A DNA stretch of 64,000 bases from Epiperipatus broadwayi (lineage: Eukaryota; Onychophora; Udeonychophora; Euonychophora; Peripatidae). The stretch spans positions 5,955,501 to 6,019,500 of the forward strand of contig JAQFVV010012446.1 of NCBI GenBank assembly GCA_028023455.1. Reading direction: 5' to 3'. Under the pieces are notes generated by a model. It had not been told where the DNA came from. It ran no database searches and saw nothing but the letters and a program-made list of their open reading frames with translations. Positions 12,845-24,989 of this stretch are shown here, in pieces (position 1 is the first letter of the stretch; each line of letters starts with the position of its first letter). Made by a program: the position numbers and the translations under genes.

Positions 12845-13112
12845 AGAAACTATATCAAAAGCATTGAGAGCCTGAAAAGGAATTGGGCTGGACATATTGC
12901 TAGAAGAGATGATAATAGATAGATAGTTGAAATTTGAAGCTGGATTCCAAGAAATTGTAAAAGATCTAGAAAAAGACTCATGTGAGATGGATGAATGAAA
13001 TAGGGAAGTGTACTGGGGCTGATGTGGAGAAGAGGGAAGATCATAAAAGATGGATTGAACTTGGAAAGACCTTCAGCCTGCAGTGGTTGAAAATGATGAT
13101 GATAATGATATA
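12845..13112 (+). mobile_element. LINE 3' end fragment
   Basis: Broken frames resemble the C-terminal region of widespread invertebrate LINE ORF2 proteins: W(A)GHI.RR(D)DN, then a WIP(R)..K.SR..(S)..WMDE block, then LQ..VVEN. It ends in a GATGAT-type repeat (13094-13112) as do the other 3' ends here (63170 and 52365 copies). 5'-truncated and inactive. Confidence 0.7.
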
Positions 13113-13817
13113 TCATTACAAGATTATTTTTAATCGTTATTGACTATTGAGAAATTTGTTGAAAGAATTCAGTTGTGAGATAAAAAATAAGCAATTGCAG
13201 TAGAATTGGTCCACCTGTCAATGATGAATGTCTTGACTGTGAATACTGTGCCAACTAAATTCCTGACTGTGGAAAATGAAGAGAGAAAAAAAATTAGATT
13301 AAAAACTATTTGAAATAAAACTGTTATGATATAATGACTGTGTGTTTGAAGTGATCAATCAATGAGCATTTCTGCAGGACTAATCTTAGTCACAATTAGA
13401 CATCCAAGAGAAATAAAAACTACAGCAAAAATACAATTAATAGACTAAAGTTAGTAATTGACAGTATTGGTGAGGCTTGTACTACAATACAATTACTTAT
13501 TCTGAATGCTGCAATGCTGAAAGTAAGGAGAAAATCAAAGTATTGTAATGAATATACTTTTAAATTATTAACAATATCAAAATAGTTCTGTAAGACTGAA
13601 TCATCAATTCAAAGAATTGACCTACCTTACTATCACATGAGAATTATTCTATAAAAAGTCTTTATGTAGATGCAAAGGTGATTTTGTGTTTAAAAAAAAA
13701 AAAATGATAGAAAAATTTAACTTTGGAATTCTTTCTCCCTATTTAATTGAACCGAAGCCTTTAATAGCATTAGAATTTTTATTTAGTTTTACTCAAATTA
13801 ATTTTAAATGAGAGCTT

Positions 13818-14276
13818 TTGGTACTTTGGGATTAGTGCTGCTATAACGTAATCACCCGGCTATAATTATTATAACTTTACGAATTATTCTAATACTTTAG
13901 GTTTGTTATTTAAAGATTAACATATTTTTTAAAAATAAGTTTTGAATTCTAAAAAATTATTATGAATTCGTACTTTATATTTAAAAAATTGGAATTCAAA
14001 TTAATTTTAAAAAATTATTATACATATGATATAAATAAAAGATTTTTGGGATTAAAAAATTAGTAAACAAAAGCAAAATTTGAAGTTCTGTTTATTTCAT
14101 TCAAATCTTATTTATATTCATATTTTTTTTAATTAATTTAAATTAAAAACATTATTTAAATATAGAGTTTGTTAAACCTAAAGTGATACTTCACAAGCAA
14201 TGAAAATATATTTGCAAAGTTAGAATAATTATGGCCAGATGATTACATCACAGCAACGCTAATCCTAAAGTACCGA
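13818..14276. mobile_element. MITE-like element with long terminal inverted repeats
   Basis: About 62-65 bp at each end are inverted copies: the left starts ggtactttgggattagtgct, and the right ends agcgttgctgtgatgtaatc when read inverted, with compatible substitutions. The interior is about 330 bp of very A+T-rich sequence without coding capacity. Structure fits a non-autonomous DNA transposon; the superfamily is unclear because no diagnostic target duplication was found. Confidence 0.65.
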
Positions 14277-14303
14277 ATTTTTCACTATGGCTGTGAGTGT
14301 GCT

Positions 14304-14415
14304 ATAGTTTGGTGTAATGGTACAGTCATGAACTTTGGAGCTCACAGTCCATTAAACCTAGCGTAGCTTTGCCATTTCTGGTACTAAATTTCATATGAAC
14401 TGGGCAATAGACTAT
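14304..14415 (+). repeat. tRNA-derived SINE (family S)
   Basis: Sense copy: an A-box-like tttggtgtaatggtacagtc, then a ctttggagctcacagtccat block, then a tail tggtactaaatttcatatga. Degenerate. Confidence 0.55.
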
Positions 14416-14967
14416 TCAGTTATTTATTTAGACTATTATTTTAATAATATACACACAGAAATTAATTTAATCTTCTCAAAATTCATGCATGAAAAATGTC
14501 AGTCTAATCCAATGGTTGCTAAAATAATGGGAGCAGTGTAATAGTAGGGCAGATGATTCATTTTTATTGTGTCCTTGTGGCATGTAAATTTTAAAATCAT
14601 CTATGAGTGGGGAATAGGGGATCGGCCTTTTGTGACGTGAAATATAGCACTACTAAAACATTGATAGTAATTGTAAGAGCTTTTTATTTTTATGAATGAT
14701 TCTCAAAATGATTTTGAAAATTAATGATGCAAACTGAGTTACGTAATACCAAAACTGAATATTATGTGGCTGCATTCCGTCTCTTCAGTTATAAAAGTTA
14801 ATGCATAACAGTGCTGATGGATCTCTATCCACAAAGTAGTTTGCAGGATCTATTTTTTTTATATGCTGCTACAGCCTTGTTGATCTCAGTACTAGGATAA
14901 CTGGTAAGAGTTACCTCATAGTCACCATAATTCATAATTTTACTGTGACCATTTAAAAAAAAAAATT

Positions 14968-15063
14968 AAAACAGGCAAAACTCTTTATACGTATTGCCAC
15001 TCTGTGCAAGCCAGAGTAATCAATGGATGCCAGAATGATGGTGATCATGTGATGTTTATTGGC
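14968..15063. repeat. Short family B derivative
   Basis: Holds the B start (aactctttatacgtattgcc, gtgcaagccagagtaatcaa) joined directly to the one-sided tail gatggtgatcatgtgatgt. The body and second arm are missing. Flanking ttaaaaaaaaaaa runs may be target duplications, but they are low-complexity. Confidence 0.6.
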
Positions 15064-16391
15064 TTAAAAAAAAAAAAATCAAATAATCTATCTTTTTAGA
15101 GTTTGTAAGAAATTCAAGTATTGGGAGTGGCTGAACTGGACACAATCTATAAACCTTGAGCTCTAAAGTTTATCACTTTATGTCTGTACCGATCCAACGC
15201 TGTTTATTAAGACTCTAAGAACCACAAAATAAACCTTAAAATAAATATGTTATACTATGTCTACATGTTCTTAATATAGCATGCCATCTACCAATCATTA
15301 TGCAGCCTATCCATCAATGTATCTTTATTTAAAGCTTGCAATCTATGTAAATTTTTTTTAATAACACATGATGAAAGATAAACTACAAGGCCAGAATCCA
15401 TAAGAGATATGATAAACATACCTCGTACACATGCCATTAGTGAAGGCACATAATACTGCAATTATATTTTTTTATTTCCATGTTCAGTGCATTGTAAATC
15501 ACATGACCAATTTAGATGAATGTAGAGTCTTTATCTCTCAGCTAGCAATAATTAGGTATCCAGAAGTGGCCGGCTGGATAGATTTGGGCCAACTATATGA
15601 AATAAAGATTCTTCTGCTAAGCTTGAGCACCAAATCATGGCATGAGGCAGATCCTCTAATAGCTATGCCATGAGTGCTTACAATGGGAAGTGTAAGTCAT
15701 TAATGGAATATTGGGTGAAATTGTATATAATAAATATTATACTATAGTACATGGAAGACCAAGACATCCATAAAAGTAAAACTTATCTCTTGCCATTTTG
15801 AGATTGCATTCCCAAATTAAAATTTTGCCTTTTTTATTCCTTTCTAATTCAAATTTTTTGAATTTTCACAGTTTGAAGGATCGAATATTGAGGATTCTTT
15901 TGTATTTAAAAATTAAATATTGTAAAGCATTATTAGGGAAGTAAAAGAGAATTATACTTGATCAATTCATAAAATAGAGATATAAAAGTCATAAATTGAT
16001 TAATTAAAATGTGATAAAAGTGAAGGTTGCAATATACTGCAAGTAATACATGAAAAGAGGAGTTGCGCAAAAGTCTCGTAAAGCCAAAATTTCAGATTAT
16101 AAATGGATTTTGTTCGTGGGTGGGTATTTTAAATCCTGCAGAGGTAGATTGTGTGTATCCGAGAAATATGTTAATTACTAATGTGTGTTGCAGAGCAAAA
16201 TAAAAAATACAACCAAAAAATTATCTTTAATGTTAATTAATCAGAATCTTCAAAAGCTGACTTGACAAAATGGTTCTCACAGTCATCACAAACAATATCG
16301 CTATGCTCAAGACATAAATACTTTTTACGGTTCTAGCAATACTGACTTTTGGAGTTTGCAGCAGCGTTCAAATAAATTAAAACAAGTGATT

Positions 16392-16866
16392 TAATGATTT
16401 TATTGCTTAGGAATTCATAAGAAACTTGGGCGCTGGAAGTGCCAGCATTAGAATATATTCAAAGATCTTACTGTAATTAGAAGGACTTGAATTCAGACTT
16501 TCAAGCTCTCTACAGCTATTCACTCCATCTTATACAACTGATACACGTGACCACTTACATATGAAAAAGATAAATGATCTCTATCAATTTCATGCTGAAC
16601 TAGCACTGATTGTACATATGTGTGAGAGATGGTGATCTGGACCGACTGATGAGTGCTGGTTCAGCACAAAAGACATATATTGGAGATCATTTAACTTTTT
16701 CACATGTATGTGGTCATGTGTATCAGAAGATGGAGTGGATCTTGAAAGTCTGAATTCAAGTCCCTTCTAATTACATTATGTTTGGCATAGACAATATACA
16801 CGTATTTAAGTATTCCAAAGATCTTACTTAGCTCCAGAGTTTGTCACTTTACCGCTGCAGTAAACT
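16392..16866 (-). repeat. tRNA-derived SINE (family S), split by a family A insertion
   Basis: The SINE tail (tattgcttaggaattcataa) lies at 16392-16455 and its head (ctccagagtttgtcacttta, ccgctgcagtaaac) at 16828-16866. The family A foldback 16472-16810 sits between them. The split shows that the foldback inserted after the SINE. Confidence 0.65.
16456..16827. repeat. Family A foldback with 16-17-bp target duplication, inside a SINE
   Basis: Direct repeats tattcaaagatcttac (16456-16471) and tattccaaagatcttac (16811-16827; one extra C) flank the insert. The arms begin tgtaattagaaggacttgaa and end with its inverted copy ctaattaca near 16785. A 25-30 bp unpaired tail follows on the right only. 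The insert has the A-unit landmarks ggaccgactgatgagtgctg and a gtgtatcagaagatggag variant. Non-coding. Duplication length and one-sided tail suggest retroposition. Confidence 0.75.
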
Positions 16867-16968
16867 ATTTATTATTGAATATCAGGTACCTTTCAAAAGA
16901 TATGTTACTGTTTGAACGTTATGTGGTTTAACATTAATCATATAGAAACTCACAGTTATACGTGACTT

Positions 16969-17082
16969 GTCAGCGTTGTTAGCCGAGAGGTCAGCGCAGC
17001 GCCTTGCAAGCAAGCAGTTAGTTGCAGACGGTTGTTGCGGGTTCGCCTCCCGGCCGATGCTATGACATATGAAAAAAAAAAA
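16969..17082 (+). repeat. tRNA-like retroposon (family T) with target duplication
   Basis: Begins gtcagcgttgttagccgag, like the 5' half of a type II tRNA, contains a B box gcgggttcgcctcccggcc and ends in a poly(A) run. It is not a working tRNA: there is no normal acceptor-stem pairing and extra sequence lies between the anticodon region and the T arm. Near-direct repeats of about 22 bp flank it (aactcacagttatacgtgac at left; aactcacagctatacatgat after the A run at right), consistent with retroposition. Confidence 0.75.
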
Positions 17083-17933
17083 CTCACAGCTATACATGAT
17101 TTGAACCTATGAATCCCGATATCTGTAACAATATTTAAGTAAATTGTATCTCCTAGATCAGTTACAATTTCTGTAGGGTTAATACTGCATTCACATAAAA
17201 TAAAATAAAAAAGAGTAGCATATAATTTTAAGTTTAAAAATATCGAGAATTGTTAAAGTGAAAAAAGATGAGTAAATAAAATAAGAGAGAAGTATGTCTA
17301 TTGACCGTGAAACTACATACAAAATATTTTCTCTAGATAACACACACACTTTTGATTGTTATTTGAAGATAATTCGTGAAAAGAAAAAAAAAGTATATTA
17401 ATGAAATTGTTTGTCGAATATTTATTTACATGTATGATTCTATTTATATGCAAAGGCATGCCAGTTTCGATTTGTTCTGTATGACCAATCTTGATAAATT
17501 GGACAAGCTTATTTTTTTTCTCTTAAAATTAAATTGGATGAGTTCATTTTTTGAAGAAGGGTTAATAAAATTCTTGGAGTGAAGTGATTTTTTCCGCCTT
17601 ATGAAATGATCAATATATTTTTTTTAGTTCTCTTGGGAATTTTAATTTAAAGTAAGTAAATTGTTTTTACGTTTTGTAAGACATTATGTGATGTTTAATG
17701 GCAATAGTTTTTGTGTTTTTTTTATCTACTAAAAGTAAATATGTTTCTCTTTGGGTAGAATGAATATTAGATTTATTTTAGTATAAGTTTTCTCTTTGAA
17801 AAATGTATGCGCGCGTACGATGTTGGGAAACTCGGAATTCATCATCTTTATTTAAATTATTGTCATTTTTTAATTTAAAAGAGGAATTTTGAGCTGGCAA
17901 AGAAAGGTAAACATTGTATTTGGTAATCGAGTG

Positions 17934-18035
17934 ACTTTATAGCTCCGGAGCTCCCAAGAAGTCGAGCGCCGTAAGTGGCAGAATTGTAAGCGATCCGAAG
18001 ACCCTACACTCTAGAGTCCGACACTATCAGACAGG
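17934..18035 (-). repeat. tRNA-derived SINE (family S), minus strand
   Basis: The reverse complement matches the copy at 38380 over the gggtcttcggatcg block and the ttctgccactt and tgggagctc blocks. More G+C-rich than its surroundings. Confidence 0.55.
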
Positions 18036-18657
18036 TCAAGTTCCTAAATTGATATGCTACGGCAAATTATTTTAAAGTATGGCAGTGGCAAATTTCCATT
18101 GATGATGGTAAAGTGTTATCGTTTGGTCGTAGCGCGCCGTTTCATAATTCATTCAGCCAGAGAATTAACTATAATATTAAACTAAATTTAGATTCAAATT
18201 GAATGAAATTTATTTACGGTACATGTAATTGTTGTACAAAATAACTGGAATATCTACGATAGTTTATTGATATGATGTGAGTCCATCATATGCATCCAGA
18301 ACCACTACTATTTTGTCTGGAAATGTGTATGGAGACTATTAATTTCTCATCATTGATGATGAATGAGCAGTGGAGATTTTTTAGATTAATGAGCTGAAGG
18401 GGGTTCCATGGAAAGTGTTGATCAGCCTTATAACTCTCAAATTAATATATGATTTATAGATGTATAAAATAAAGTTTTATTATCTTGGAAAATGGTTAAT
18501 GTTGTCAGAAAGCAACATTTCCACTATGGTTTGAATTTGGGTCTCCAAAACCTTACTTTAATCTGAACTGAAGATGCCATTTGCCTGTGGAAACTAAAGA
18601 TTAGACCTAGAGTGTGCTGCAATATGGCTTTTTCCAGTTCGAGAAATGGTATTTTTT

Positions 18658-18834
18658 CTGGCGGTAGTGTACCCTGACAAACAATTACTTGCCTAACCAT
18701 ATGATACACTTCAGCCATTCATTGTCCATTACTTATGCATGTGACTGGCGGTAGTGTACCTTGACAAACAATTATTTGCCTAACCATATGATATACTTCA
18801 GCCATTCATTGTCCATTACTTATGCATGTGACTG
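18658..18834. repeat. 87-bp tandem duplication
   Basis: The unit beginning ctggcggtagtgtacc is present at 18658 and 18745, with few differences. No coding role is apparent. Confidence 0.9.
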
Positions 18835-19322
18835 ATTTGTTTTGCAGTGAGCATTCACATCAGAAAATAATGATTTTCATATGGCAATTTGCTTATAAAA
18901 GTTCTGCTTCGGAAGCTCAAAGCAGGCAGTTTTGGAGATACTAAAGTTATCAGATGTGTCACCTTTTGCAGTGTTTTGATTCTTTGTGCTTTTAGATTTA
19001 TATACACATATTGCTTCCTGTCTTTAATGAGTGTGATCATTCTTAGGGATGTCTATTTTGAAATATTAAGCATGTTTGGATACTGATTCTTCAATTGATT
19101 GTTTGCCAATCATTTGATCTTTAAAATCCAAAAGATCTGACATTTCTTTTTTTCAAGATTGTGAAATTAACATCCACTTCCCATCAAATTCTTTTTAACA
19201 TCTCCTTGATGAGCTATCTATGAGAGGGGGGAAATATATATTTTTATGTATTTTCATTATTGCAGTAGATGAGATAAAAAATTTAATTCTGATTGTATGG
19301 ATTTATATGTACATGTTAACTG

Positions 19323-19428
19323 GCTTTTTTTTTTATGTGTCAAAGCATCAGCCGGGAAGTGAACCCACAAACCCGGGACAACTGCTTGTAAGGCAGCGGT
19401 GCTGACCACTCGGCCACCAACACTTGAC
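19323..19428 (-). repeat. tRNA-like retroposon (family T), minus strand
   Basis: The reverse complement reads gtcaagtgttggtggccgag, a cttacaa anticodon-loop-like block and a gggttcacttcccggc B box, and ends in a run of A (T at 19325-19334 on +). Same family as 16969 and 30183. Confidence 0.7.
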
Positions 19429-20094
19429 TGATAAATAAACGACACCGTGAATGCAATAGTAAATTTAATCTGTGGGGAATGTAAATTCACTCATTTATCA
19501 ATTCTACACTTACCCATTCATAAGTTTAGGGCATGAAATAGGATGATTTGTATAGTGCAGAATTAAATATTTTCAAATAGTAATAAAAAATAAATACAAG
19601 CAAAAATTCAGTTTATATTATAAAACGTAAATAACGGCATAATTATAAGCGAAAATAGATCAAACAAATATATAAATTTATTTTGCTAATATATTACTGA
19701 TTTACTAAATGTATATACACATAATATATTCTTGATTTCTTCCCCTATACAGCATGGTTTTGGGCAAAATATAACATTTCGTGGAACTCGTAGCCAAAGA
19801 TCTGCCTATCTCATAAGAAAGTAACCATATGGATGATGAATTTCCATTTTTCTTTCAATGACAACATTTTGCTGTAATATTAAATCTTCTCATTATGATC
19901 CTAAAATACATCATTTTCCACTTCCTTATTAGCACCAGCAGTGTTTTGTTAACTTTTATAATTTTCTCTCAAATAGATGCATTGTAGAGTTGATCAATTT
20001 TAATTGGGTGGTTCTTGAAATGTTTTGATTTTTCCATATTTTAAGCAATTTGTCATTACTACTATTACTTAAGCAATTTTTTTGTCTTTCCTGA

Positions 20095-20810
20095 TAACAT
20101 TATTGACTGTAGTAGAAACCAGGATATTCAAATTTATCTAACTTTCCAAACTAGCTCAGTCTCTATTCATGGCTTTTGTTTTTCAAGATGTTTGATTTCA
20201 TCTGATAGTTTTTCCATATTTGTGAACTTCTCATCAGAAGCCAAAATCAACATATTGTCGGCATATCTCAAATTATTTAAACATCTTCCACCTATACATG
20301 CCACCATCCCAACTCTCAAGAATATTGTACATGATAATCTCACCACAGGCATTAAAATGAATGGAGAAAAGTATATATCCTTGTCTCATACATACCTGAA
20401 TCTTAAATTCAGTTTGAAAGTTTTGTCTTTTTATTATGTCTGCAAAATGAGATTCACAGACTTTGGATAAGTTGTGCCTCATGCAAAGATGCCAAAGTCC
20501 AAGAGTATCTCCTACAGCTTTCTCCCATTTTGTTTTATCAGAAGCTTTTTATGGTCCATAAAATGTATGTCAATTTTAACATTCCTTAGGTTTTTCAATT
20601 ATCTGACTAACTTTTAATACCTATTCCCTTGGGCCTCTGCTAAGTATAAATCCCATAATATTGAATATTTGTAGAAGAATAAATGGCATTTGGTGTTCAT
20701 TTATTTTATGTATATGTGAAATTAAAACTAGTATTCTGTAATTGCAACAATCCGTCTGATTGCTTTTGTTATAAAGTATAATAAAGATTGAATAAATTCT
20801 GTTGACCATT
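20095..20810 (-). mobile_element. LINE fragment: reverse transcriptase domain, broken
   Basis: On the minus strand, with frameshifts, it reads a DKTKWEKAVGDTLGLW block (about 20515-20470), VCMRQGYILFSIHFNACGEI (motif B region, normally GVRQG.(I)LSP.LFN), ILESWDGGM, then NLRYADNMLILAS, where the catalytic YADD has become YADN, then MEKLSDEIKHLEKQ. This is the usual motif order of RTE-like and related LINEs. 5' and 3' ends not defined; dead. Confidence 0.8.
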
Positions 20811-21340
20811 GATGGATAATTATATTTGCATCTAGTCTCATTTCTTTTTTATCATTCAGCTATTGATTCATCTACACCTGAATTTTTTTCTTTCTTTCTT
20901 ACTTTTGTATAGCTTTATCTATTTCCAATGTAAGAATATTTTGTTCTAGATTGTTTTCTGCAAATCACTTTTCAAACATGCAGATGATAAAACTCGTAGT
21001 GAAGATGGCATCAATACTCCTTCTATACCTTATTTATTTCACTTGTATTGTCACAATGTTTCCCTTAAAGATTTTTAATTATTCAATTGTTTGAATTTGA
21101 ATTCATTAGAGAAGTAAATGTCCATTATTGTATAATTCTGATGACTTTTTGCTATTATCCACTTTGTTCTAATTCCTATTAAATCTTTAATGTTCTTATT
21201 TTTATGAAAGACCTCCATTCTTGTGATTTTTTATATTGTCATATATATATATTATTAAAAGCCAGTCAACACTTAAACAAAGCCAATGGCAATCAACAAT
21301 TTCAATCAGTAGTTCAGTCATAAGTTAGTATGACCAATAT

Positions 21341-21790
21341 ATACAGGGTGCCCCATGGAGCAGATGATTGGGTCTTCCTCTGATCTCTGATTACACGAAT
21401 ATGTTACATGATAACATACCCAAAGTTTTAAGGACAGCACATTTGGATCATTAGTTGCGATATAAAATGTGTCAACTGCTTCATGCCTCAACCCATGTCG
21501 GAATGATGCGCTATTAGTAAATTTTGTTTTAAATTGGACAAAACTGCTATTGAAATATTTGAAATTACTCAAACTGTGTATGGCAATGAAGCCACGAGTC
21601 ACAAGAACACTTTTAAGTGGTTTGCAAGATTTTGTGATGGCAGGGGGAATATTGAAGACAATCTATGGAAGTTCAAAACCCATGGTCATTTTTCATTATA
21701 CCTGATGCAGTTAAACTATGTTGCTACATAACACGCGCTGTTTTTCAGATGGCGCTACCAGCAAGCAACTTGGAAAGAAAATCAATCACT
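21341..21790 (+). mobile_element. Mariner-like fragment in foldback form: 5' end, HTH part, inverted 5' end
   Basis: Starts with a mariner-type end (acagggtgccccatgg at 21342). A coding remnant follows, readable with frameshifts as KFCFKLDKTAIEIFEI, then VYGNEATSHKNTFKWFARF, then CDGRGNIEDN, the N-terminal helix-turn-helix of mariner transposases. At 21690-21790 the sequence matches the inverted 5' end seen at 57850-57950 (agcaacttggaaagaaaatc). The catalytic DDD domain is absent, so it is a non-autonomous derivative. Confidence 0.7.
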
Positions 21791-22111
21791 TTTTCATTTT
21801 GTTTATAATTGAGATACCATTTATTTATACATAATTGCTATTGGCTAATTCAACTAGCAAGGTTACTAAAGTGATTTGTACCGTAGTTGTGAATTGTTGT
21901 TATGGTTCACGCATCCAGAGTTAGCTTTTTTATACTAAGATAATATACTCTGTGGGTACACATAACAATTGGTAAAACATTAATTCGCAGTAATTGCTGT
22001 TGACTAATTTAATTGGTTTCCTTTTTAAAATAAAATAAAAAACTAACAATATTTTTAATGAATCGGATTGATATTTGTAATTTGTTGACAAACTGGATCT
22101 TTTTTTGTTTA

Positions 22112-22180
22112 TATATACACTAAACATCACATGATCACTATCTCACAAGATGGCACTACTATATGGAGAGTGTTGTTTTG
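22112..22180. repeat. Minimal family B derivative
   Basis: The tail end (ctaaacatcacatgatcact) is joined directly to the head end (gatggcactactatatggag), with the whole body missing. Compare 55054-55212. Confidence 0.55.
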
Positions 22181-22841
22181 TTTATATATACACTGTATTA
22201 TGAACTGGAACATTTCCGATTTGATCCAGTTCTTCTCAAATCTAAATTTTTGCTAATCAATACGTGGTTATATGTAAACTACGGAGAAAAATATCTCTAT
22301 TTTAAATGTATGCATACGCACGCATATTAACAATATCAATTTCACAGTTAACGGTTATAGCGTTGGTATAACTTTTTCTATTCATATTAGAAGCGGTTTT
22401 CTTTCCAAATAAAAGTTTTTATATAAAAAGTGTAAAATAATTTTAACTAAATGTATGTGTGTGTACGTATATATATATTTAAAAAATTATTATATATAAA
22501 TTCATTTACAAAAATTAAGTTTTGATGATATATTATTAAATAAAAGTTTTTTCTTTCTTTCGTTTAAAAAATAAATAAATACAAATGACATTATATAATT
22601 ATATCTCCAGTTCTTGGTCTTTTCATAAAGATAAAAGTTGTTTATTTTAGATTAATGATATCTTAAGTTACGCATTGCTGTATACTCTCCCCTTTAAAAA
22701 CGTAATCTTATTAGTAACAGCCTATTCCCTATGATGGTCGCATTTCTACGTATTATAACCAAAGAGTAGCACCAAAAGTTTGTGGATAATTTGAAATTAA
22801 TAAATAAATCTAACATTAAAGTAATAAGGTGGTTATGGATG

Positions 22842-23025
22842 GTTGCAGTGCTCTCAGATCCAAGGCTCTTCACTGATGAAAGTCACAAGCTAGAAACTAG
22901 TCTTGGGATATTGGATGAGTAGGTACTAGATAGGGATTTTATGCACAAACCCTTCCTGCATCTACTGATTACTCTGGCTTGCACTGAATGGCACTGCTGT
23001 ATGGAAAGTTTTGCCTCTGTGACAA
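22842..23025 (-). repeat. Family B single-arm copy, minus strand
   Basis: Carries the B landmarks in inverse order: gcagtgctctcagatccaag, gaaactagtcttgggatatt, gatagggattttatgcaca, ttgcactgaatggcactgct, ggaaagttttgcctctgtg. Single arm only. Confidence 0.7.
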
Positions 23026-23134
23026 TTTGATATTATTAAATTTCCATTTAAATAACTTCAAGATAAGGAATTATATAAAACACTTCTAGATGTTATTACA
23101 GACAAGTGTACTGGAAACTGTTTATATTTAAATA

Positions 23135-23262
23135 CAGTCCTGCACAATAGGTAAAGCATCCGATCTGGATCAGAAGGTCCCGTGATCAATTCTCTGCCAC
23201 TCACAGATCTAGTGCTCGAACTTCTTATGAAATCCCGAGCAATAAAAATATATGCCTTTTTA
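23135..23262 (+). repeat. tRNA-derived SINE (family S)
   Basis: Sense copy with gcacaataggtaaagcatcc head, gaaggtcccgtgatcaattc B-box region, and the tail aacttcttatgaaatcccga then gcaataaaa. A run of about ten G lies shortly after (23317-23326). Confidence 0.6.
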
Positions 23263-24989
23263 TTATTATTATTTAAACATTCTTAAGTCTTGCAAACAAC
23301 TTTCAGTTTACAGTGGGGGGGGGGGGATATAAACAAGTCAGTTTTATCGACGATTTTTAATATTAATTAAGTATCATATTTTGGAGAAGTTGGTTTTATT
23401 CTTAATTTTTGGCTTCTGCTGTTGTCAATCATTATTCGCTGTATTATTTCACTGTCAGCATTTTAATTTCATTAATATTGTAATAGCTCGTATATCCTAT
23501 CCAATATACATGAGATAGAGTATCTGTCTATCAATTCGGGTATCAAAAAAGAAATAGAAAAACATTGTAAATTTTAATATCTACGGGGAAAATGAGAATA
23601 GCAAATATATAAAAAGGTAATTATGATTTTATATAGGTATGTCTTTTATCCACAATGATTTTAAAGATACTAATGTGTAAATGGCAAAATTTAATAGCTT
23701 GTTTATACTATTTTCCAGTAATTACATTTCCATCATATGAAACATTTGAATAAATTAGGTTTTTGCAGAATTTTTAGATTTACACCATTCTAACGCATAA
23801 GTTTTTGCCTTCACATTTTATTCATATATAACCCCATTTACATCATCCTAACTTTAATAGATTATCATTTGCTTTTTTTTCAGAGGTTTCCACTTGAATT
23901 TTTTGTATGAAAGTGACTTCACTGTTCGGACATGTCCCAATCATTGTCATCATCCACTATGTCTTTTTCCAGCCATCTTTTTTTTTTTAATTATCTACTT
24001 ACTATTTCATGTAATCATGATTTTCAGTATTTCTCAGCAAAATACCCTGCTATCTAAAAGTATCACTGTTACCAATAAAAATGTATATTAACATCATCCC
24101 TTTTTCGATGTCCAGCTAAGAATCTCTCCAAATAACTAAGGAATTATGGTATAAAAATTTCTTCTGAGGCTCAGATTTTTTTTTCTAGATCAATCAATAA
24201 AGCCAGCTGGATTTGATCTTCCCAGATGCTCCTTTTGTCAACCAGATTCAGGATAAACCATAGTCTTTGTTCTTATCTGCTTCATATATCAGTTTTAACA
24301 GCTACTGATCTATGTAGATGAGGACAAACTACTCGCTTAACGACCATCAAATACATAGCTGCAGCAGCAGAATTAAAGGACAATAAAATTCTAAAACGAG
24401 AAATAATTATATTGAATATTTGCCTCTCACTAAGAACATTTAATAATATTTCTCTCACCTGATGTTCTATTGATGAAATAATTCATCGTATCAGTCCCAT
24501 CTCAATTGGAGTAATCAGCATTTTTTTTCCCTTTTCCTTAATTGGGAATGAATTGTACTAGAAACTGGAGCCACCAACAATCTACTCCAATTACATCAAT
24601 TTGCCTCTTTCTCATTTTTTGCAAAACAAATTTTCAAGTTAATATATTAGCATTTAGTATTAAATAAAAGCTCTCAAATTTTAAAACCATATTTCTTCTA
24701 AATTTATCAGATCATTATTCATAATAAAAGATGATCATCTGTCCAGAATTCACTTTGTTAAATTATTAGTGTCTGTGTGTTTAAAAATTTTAATGTGACA
24801 CATGTTCTTTAATATAGGTATTAATTTCATGTAAAATTTCTCTATAATAGCACATCGAGTTGAGAGAAGAGAATGACAAAACTTTCTATGATACTGAATA
24901 ATAAATAAGTATTATCAAATATGGTCCGCAGATTGGTGATGGTGGATTATTAATTTGACTTCCCTTTTTTAAACATGCTTCATCAAGTA

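Noticed and set aside
15431-15673. 80-residue open frame with somewhat higher G+C
   Set aside because: No family recognised and no splice context; possibly an old repeat.
16969-17060. Functional tRNA gene
   Set aside because: B box and 5' region look tRNA-like, but there is extra sequence before the T arm, poor stem pairing, a poly(A) tail and flanking duplications: a retroposed copy.
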